A DNA stretch of 64,000 bases from Sedimentitalea sp042687825 (GTDB taxonomy: Bacteria; Pseudomonadota; Alphaproteobacteria; Rhodobacterales; Rhodobacteraceae): the NCBI RefSeq assembly GCF_042687825.1, contig NZ_JBHUQE010000010.1, positions 73,780 through 137,779 of the forward strand, read 5' to 3'. Within the stretch, counting starts at the first letter, position 1. Every line of letters begins with the position of its first letter. A model generated the notes under the pieces. The model was not told where the DNA came from and did no database searches. It worked only from the letters and a program-made list of their open reading frames with translations. The position numbers and the translations under genes are program-made. Shown piece after piece: positions 59,456 to 64,000 of this stretch.

Positions 59456-61873
59456 ATGCAACTGCCACGCCGTTTTCACGACTGGTTTTCCGCCCGGGGC
59501 TGGTCGGTTCATCCGCATCAGCTGGACATGCTGGCATGTGCCGATGCGCCGGCCGTCCTGTTGATCGCCCCCACTGGCGGCGGCAAGACCATGGCCGGGT
59601 TTCTGCCGACCCTGGTCGATCTGGCGGACCATCCCCATGACGGGCTACACACGCTGTATATCAGCCCGCTCAAGGCGCTGGCCGCCGACATCCGGCGCAA
59701 TCTGCAGACACCGGTGGACGAGATCGGCCTGCCGGTCCGCATCGAAGACCGCACAGGCGATACTTCGGCCACGCGCAAGAAACGCCAGCGCGCCGATCCG
59801 CCGCATATCCTGTTGACCACACCCGAAAGCCTGGCGTTGCTGGTGTCCTATCCTGACGCGCCGCGTATTTTCGCCGGGCTGAAACGGGTGGTGGTCGATG
59901 AAATCCACGCCCTGGCCGAAAGCAAACGCGGTGACCAGCTGATGCTGGCGCTGGCCCGGTTGCAGATCCTGTGTCCCGGGCTGCGTCGCATCGGGCTGTC
60001 GGCGACGGTCGAGGATCCAGCGGCCATCGGGCGCCTGTTGGCCCGCCATCCCGATCCCTGCCAGATTCTGCTGGCCGATCCCGGCCCGGTGCCCGATATC
60101 CGCATGCTGGAAACCGACGCCGCGCCGCCCTGGTCCGGCGGCGGCGGCGCCTATGCAATCCCGGCGGTCATGGCTCAAATCCACGCGCACCGGACCACGT
60201 TGATCTTTCACAACACCCGCGCACAGGCCGAAATCTTCTTTCACAACCTCTGGCTGGCGAATCTCGAGGATCTGCCCATCGGCATCCATCACGGCAGTCT
60301 TGACCGACACCAGCGCGAACGGGTCGAGGCGGCGATGGTGCGGGGCGATCTGCGCGCCATCGTCTGCACCGGCAGCCTGGATCTGGGCATCGACTGGGGC
60401 GATGTGGATCTGGTGATCCAGATCGGCGCGCCAAAGAACGTCAAGCGGCTGGTCCAGCGGATCGGCCGTGCCAACCACCGCTACAACGCGCCGTCCAAGG
60501 CGCTGCTGGTGCCGGCCAACCGTTTCGAAGTGGTGGAATGCCAGGCGGCCCTGCAGGCGGTGCGTGCCGGTGATCTGGACGGCGCGCCGCGCGGCCGCGG
60601 CCCCTTGGATGTTCTGTGCCAGCATATTCTGATCACCGCCTGTGCTGGCCCCTTTCAGGCCGATGATCTGTTTGCCGAGGTCAAAGGTGCAGGTCCCTAT
60701 GCCGATCTTGCGCGCACGGATTTCGATCGCTGCCTGGAATTCGCCGCCACCGGGGGCTATGCCCTGCGGGCCTATGACCGCTGGCAACGGTTGCTGCAGC
60801 GCGCCGACGGGCACTGGCAGCTGCGCGATCCGCGCGCGGCCCAGCGCATCCGGATGAATATCGGAACCATCCAGGACAGCGACACGCTGAAGGTCCGGTT
60901 GAAACGCAGCCGGGGCGGCAAACCGCTGGGCGAGGTCGAAGAGGGGTTTGCCGCCAGCCTCTCTGACGGTGACACCTTTTTGATCGGTGGCCAGATCGTA
61001 CGGTACGAAGGGCTGCGCGAGATGACCGTCGAGGTCAGCCGGAACGCGGACAAAAAGCCCAGGATCGCCACGTTCAGCGGCACCAAATTCGCCACATCGA
61101 CCCAGCTGAGCGCCCGTATGCTGGATATTCTGGCCCAACCGGGCTGGCCCGAACTGCCCGGGCACACCGCCGACTGGCTGGCACTGCAACGTCAGGTCAG
61201 CCGCCTGCCCCGGCGCGGCCGGCTGCTGATCGAGAGCTTTCCTCATGACGGACACCAGCACGCCTGCATCTACGGGTTTGCCGGGCGCAACGCGCAACAG
61301 ACGCTGGGTCTGTTGCTGACCAAACGGATGGAAGAGACCGGCCTGCATCCGCTGGGATTTGTCGCCACCGATTATGCGACGCTGATCTGGGGGCTCGAGC
61401 CGCTGCTGGATCCGACACCGTTGTTCGATCTCGCGTCTCTGCGGGCCGGACTGGATACCTGGCTGGCCGGCAACGCGGTGATGAAACGCACCTTTCGCGC
61501 CAGCGCCACCATCGCCGGGTTGATCGAACGAAACACGATGGACGCGCGCAAGAGCGGACGTCAGGCGACGTTTTCATCGGACATCCTGTATGACACCCTG
61601 CTGAAATACGACCCCGACCACCTGCTGTTGCAGATCACCCGCACCGAGGCGCTGCGCGGGCTGGTCGATTTCGACCGCATCCGGGAGCTGATCGAACGCG
61701 TCGGCGACCGGTTCGATCTGCTGCGACTGCCGCGTATCACTCCGCTGGCGGCGCCGTTGCTTCTGGAAGTCGGCAAGGTGCCGATCAAGGGGGCGGCAGA
61801 AGAGCGCCTGCTGGCCGACGAGACGCGGCGGCTGATGGTTCGTGCCGGCTTGCAACCCGCCCCCACGCCATGA
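59456..61873 (+). CDS. Ligase-associated DNA damage response DEXH-box helicase
   Basis: An 805-residue Lhr-type helicase. Walker A is APTGGGKTMAGFLPTLVDL and the DEIH box is VVVDEIHALAESKRGDQLML; motif III is LSATVEDPAAI, motif V CTGSLDLGIDWGDVDLVIQI and motif VI QRIGRANHR. Long C-terminal Lhr winged-helix and DUF4145-like regions follow. In many bacteria this gene forms a cluster with an ATP-dependent ligase, a metallo-beta-lactamase exonuclease and PdeM. Here it overlaps pdeM by ATGA, but the ligase and exonuclease are absent from the window. Confidence 0.93.
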   Translation: MQLPRRFHDWFSARGWSVHPHQLDMLACADAPAVLLIAPTGGGKTMAGFLPTLVDLADHPHDGLHTLYISPLKALAADIRRNLQTPVDEIGLPVRIEDRTGDTSATRKKRQRADPPHILLTTPESLALLVSYPDAPRIFAGLKRVVVDEIHALAESKRGDQLMLALARLQILCPGLRRIGLSATVEDPAAIGRLLARHPDPCQILLADPGPVPDIRMLETDAAPPWSGGGGAYAIPAVMAQIHAHRTTLIFHNTRAQAEIFFHNLWLANLEDLPIGIHHGSLDRHQRERVEAAMVRGDLRAIVCTGSLDLGIDWGDVDLVIQIGAPKNVKRLVQRIGRANHRYNAPSKALLVPANRFEVVECQAALQAVRAGDLDGAPRGRGPLDVLCQHILITACAGPFQADDLFAEVKGAGPYADLARTDFDRCLEFAATGGYALRAYDRWQRLLQRADGHWQLRDPRAAQRIRMNIGTIQDSDTLKVRLKRSRGGKPLGEVEEGFAASLSDGDTFLIGGQIVRYEGLREMTVEVSRNADKKPRIATFSGTKFATSTQLSARMLDILAQPGWPELPGHTADWLALQRQVSRLPRRGRLLIESFPHDGHQHACIYGFAGRNAQQTLGLLLTKRMEETGLHPLGFVATDYATLIWGLEPLLDPTPLFDLASLRAGLDTWLAGNAVMKRTFRASATIAGLIERNTMDARKSGRQATFSSDILYDTLLKYDPDHLLLQITRTEALRGLVDFDRIRELIERVGDRFDLLRLPRITPLAAPLLLEVGKVPIKGAAEERLLADETRRLMVRAGLQPAPTP

Positions 61874-62619
61874 GCGCGGCGGACCGGATTTCAGGGCTTG
61901 CCAAACACGCGCCCATCGGCAAGGAACGGATCATGAACGGGTTGCCGCTTTCTCTGGCCGGAGCCGATCTGGTAGCGTTGTCGTCGGGCGCGTTGTGGTG
62001 GCCCGCACGGCATCTGTTCTGCGTGTCCGATCTGCATCTGGGGAAATCGCAGCGGATGGCACGGCGCGGCAGCGGCCCGGTGCCACCCTATGATACAGCC
62101 GACACGCTTGCGCGACTGGCGGCCGAACTGCAGCAGTGCGCCGCCCGCACGGTTGTCTGCCTGGGCGACAGCTTTGACGATCCGCAGGCGGCCCGGGCGC
62201 TGCCGGAAACCGCGCGTCTGTGCATCGCCGGTTTGCAAGCGGGGCGGCGCTGGATCTGGATCGAGGGCAACCACGATCCCGGCCCACTGAATCTGGGCGG
62301 CAGCCACCTGACGGCGCTGACCGTCGGCCCCCTGTCGTTTCGCCATATTGCCGATCCCGGCGAAACCGCCGAGATATCGGGACATTACCATCCAAAGGCA
62401 ATGCTGCGCAGCCACGGCCGGTCGATGGCCCGGCCGGCATTTCTGGCTGACCGCGACCGGATCATCCTGCCGGCCTTTGGCACCTATACCGGTGGTTTGC
62501 GCAGCGACGCACCGGTTCTGGACCGGCTGATGCGCCCGGACGCGCTGGCCTATCTGACCGGCACGACCGTGCATGCGATCCCGATGCCGCGCCAGCGGCC
62601 GGGGCGCGGCTCATGCTGA
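61870..62619 (+). CDS. pdeM: Ligase-associated DNA damage response phosphoesterase PdeM
   Basis: A 249-residue calcineurin-like phosphoesterase. Metal motifs are VSDLHLGKSQRMARRG, CLGDSFDDPQAARALPE, IEGNHDPGPLNL and ISGHYHPKAMLR. It belongs to the PdeM group, which is linked to the Lhr-type helicase for DNA end processing. The start overlaps the helicase stop (ATGA at 61870-61873). An ATG at 61933 is internal and less likely. It ends 23 bases from the convergent LytTR gene. Confidence 0.92.
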   Translation: MSAADRISGLAKHAPIGKERIMNGLPLSLAGADLVALSSGALWWPARHLFCVSDLHLGKSQRMARRGSGPVPPYDTADTLARLAAELQQCAARTVVCLGDSFDDPQAARALPETARLCIAGLQAGRRWIWIEGNHDPGPLNLGGSHLTALTVGPLSFRHIADPGETAEISGHYHPKAMLRSHGRSMARPAFLADRDRIILPAFGTYTGGLRSDAPVLDRLMRPDALAYLTGTTVHAIPMPRQRPGRGSC

Positions 62620-62642
62620 CCCGTCCAAGGCCGCTTGCAGGC

Positions 62643-63416
62643 TCAGATCAGGCCCGCTTCCTCCAGGGCTGGGCGGTACTTGCGGCTGACCGGCACCCGG
62701 TCGCCATTGACCAGCCGCACGAAAATCTTGCCTTTTTCCCGTTCGGACCCCTCGATTGCGTCCTGCACCACCCAATGCGAGCGATGAGTGCAATGGCCGA
62801 TCACCGTGTCCATTTCGTCGATGGCATCGGCAAACCGCAACCGGATCGTCTCAATCCCAGCGGCCGCAACCACATCGACGAAATGGTCGCGCACCGTCAG
62901 GCGCAGGATCGGCCCTTCAAAGTCCGGCGACAAGCGGCGGGTCAGGCGCGGCGGTGCGGGCACGTCCTGCGTGATCGGCTGGGTGCCGAAATAGCCGACG
63001 GTTTCGAATCCGGGCAGGATGCGGCGGCAGACGCAGATCGCAGCGGTGATGGTCGCAACGTAATAGAACAGCTTGTACAGGCTTGGACCCGAGCCAGCGG
63101 CACGATGAAGTAAGAAGTGACTGAGCCCCCACAGGACCGGCGTGAACAACGGAACCATCAGCGCGGTCATCAGCAGGTCGGTCAGAATCGGGCGATGTGC
63201 CGGCACCAGGTGGCGCGCCACCGCGTGACAGCCATGCCCGATGATCACCGAGATGCCAACGACCGCGGTCCAGTACAGCAGGCGCAACCAGAACGGCGTG
63301 GTTTCATAGGTGCCGAACGGACCTGCCGCAGCGGCGACAATCGAGGTCAGGGCCAGAATTGTCAGTGTGCGCCAAGTGAAAAGCGGCCGATAGCTTCGTG
63401 CGATGGCTTTGATCAT
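62643..63416 (-). CDS. Membrane-bound LytTR family regulator
   Basis: A 257-residue protein with four predicted membrane helices (about residues 15-125; TILALTSIVAAAAGPFG, LLYWTAVVGISVIIGHGCHA, ILTDLLMTALMVPLFTPVLW, LFYYVATITAAICVCRRILP) and a C-terminal LytTR DNA-binding domain (about 160-255; LRLTVRDHFVDVVAAAGIET, THRSHWVVQDAIEG, FVRLVNGDRVPVSRKYRPAL). The membrane part may sense a signal directly. The ATG at 63416 is chosen to give a short N-terminus; its ribosome-binding site is poor, and a GTG/ATG pair near 63506 is an alternative. Confidence 0.88.
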   Translation of the reverse strand: MIKAIARSYRPLFTWRTLTILALTSIVAAAAGPFGTYETTPFWLRLLYWTAVVGISVIIGHGCHAVARHLVPAHRPILTDLLMTALMVPLFTPVLWGLSHFLLHRAAGSGPSLYKLFYYVATITAAICVCRRILPGFETVGYFGTQPITQDVPAPPRLTRRLSPDFEGPILRLTVRDHFVDVVAAAGIETIRLRFADAIDEMDTVIGHCTHRSHWVVQDAIEGSEREKGKIFVRLVNGDRVPVSRKYRPALEEAGLI

Positions 63417-63550
63417 CCAGAATACGACTTCAGTTTCACTTTGGCACCCCAATTGCCTTAACCTGCAAACAACCAGGGAACCGTCACCAGGCCGGTTCCG
63501 CATCACCGCATCGGGCGGGGCAGAATAACGCGCAGAATATAGGGAACTCT

Positions 63551-63982
63551 ATGGACGAACACAACGTACAGGCGATGCATCGCCGGATACAGGCGAGTTT
63601 TGACCGGCAGGGCATGATGACGACTCTGCAGGCGCAACTGCAGTCGGTGTCGCGCGGCCAGGTGGTGATTTCGGCACCGATGCTTTCCGCTACCAGCCAG
63701 CAACACGGCGCCGCGCATGCGGCGCTGACCTTTGCCCTCGGCGATTCCGCGGCAGGCTATTCTGCCTTGACGCTGATGCCCGAGGAAAGCGAGGTAATGA
63801 CCGCCGAAATCAAGATCAACCTGTTGGCGCCAGCCACGGGTGAACGGCTGCGGGCCACCGGCCGGGTGATCAAACCCGGCCGCCGCCTGATGGTCGTGTC
63901 GGCCGAGGTGCACGCCATCGACGCCGGCACCGAGACGCTGGTGGCGGTGTTGATGGGCACGATGGTGCCGGTCTCGCCCTAG
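63551..63982 (+). CDS. PaaI-type hotdog thioesterase
   Basis: A 143-residue hotdog-fold protein of the PaaI/YiiD acyl-CoA thioesterase kind. Landmarks are GQVVISAPMLSATSQQHGAA with the expected Q..HGxxxH-like pattern, TFALGDSAAGYSALTLMPEE, VMTAEIKINLLAPATGERLR and RATGRVIKPGRRLMVVSAEV. It hydrolyses an unidentified acyl-CoA in the cytoplasm. It is divergent from the LytTR gene and complete in the window. Confidence 0.88.
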   Translation: MDEHNVQAMHRRIQASFDRQGMMTTLQAQLQSVSRGQVVISAPMLSATSQQHGAAHAALTFALGDSAAGYSALTLMPEESEVMTAEIKINLLAPATGERLRATGRVIKPGRRLMVVSAEVHAIDAGTETLVAVLMGTMVPVSP

Positions 63983-64000
63983 AGCGTGATGACGTCAGTC

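Noticed and set aside
63000..63016. TTCGAATCC resembling a tRNA T-arm
   Set aside because: It lies inside the LytTR gene and no matching anticodon or acceptor stem surrounds it.

Overview
The window looks like an ordinary stretch of core chromosome from a GC-rich alphaproteobacterium, most probably a member of the Rhodobacterales (Roseobacter/Paracoccus type). The inference rests on gene content and order: ctaC-ctaB-(small ORF)-ctaG-ctaE-surf1-thrC-M16 peptidase, an OpgC/OpgG/OpgH glucan operon, a selD fused to a flavoprotein oxidoreductase beside mnmH, and a Tad locus whose pilins carry Asp-Trp instead of Glu-Tyr. No rRNA, tRNA, CRISPR array, insertion sequence or phage gene was recognised.

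Layout. 1-1359 (minus): end of a multisubunit Na+/H+ antiporter operon (mnhE, F, G and the start of a DUF4040 subunit). 1622-2940 (plus): membrane-anchored rhodanese and an exported esterase. 2953-8979 (minus): osmoregulated periplasmic glucan operon opgC-opgG-opgH behind a TTC38-like TPR protein. 9271-11461 (minus): acetolactate-synthase-like TPP enzyme and an exported DUF302 protein. 11604-14821: selD fusion and mnmH, convergent and overlapping. 14822-15596: the longest gene-free gap. 15597-21743 (minus): ptsP, lysC, DUF1178, NUDIX, EcsC, GNAT. 21824-23512 (plus): flavin reductase, Crp/Fnr regulator, DUF2892 protein. 23856-28117: SulP transporter, then mtnP, a small membrane protein, a LysE exporter and apt (purine/methylthioadenosine salvage). 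28309-30641 (minus): FAD-linked oxidase and an MBL-fold protein. 30788-38234 (minus): aa3-type cytochrome oxidase subunits II and III with heme O synthase, CtaG and SURF1, running on into thrC, an M16 peptidase and a RimJ-like acetyltransferase. 38415-45865 (mainly plus): tldD, dprA, topA and the two subunits of a 3-oxoacid CoA-transferase. 45938-46834 (minus): lytic transglycosylase.

47195-59378 (plus) is the main accessory-type system: a Tad (Flp) pilus locus with two tandem 59-residue pilins separated by an intrinsic terminator, CpaB, the CpaC secretin, an OmpA-like lipoprotein, TadZ, TadA, TadB, TadC, two TPR lipoproteins, a prepilin peptidase and an AAA+ ATPase. Inside tadA, 139 bases are repeated in tandem around a single N. 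This breaks the frame and is almost certainly an assembly artefact. 59456-62619 holds the Lhr-type helicase and PdeM phosphoesterase of the ligase-associated DNA repair set, without the ligase. The window ends with a membrane-bound LytTR regulator and a PaaI-type thioesterase.

Candidate regulatory signals are an FNR-type box between ctaC and tldD and CtrA-like boxes upstream of the first pilin gene and of dprA. No clearly undescribed system was found. The most interesting items are the Asp-Trp pilin pair, the Tad gene set with a lipoprotein and AAA+ ATPase in place of CpaD, the selD fusion with mnmH, and the TTC38 protein tied to the glucan operon.
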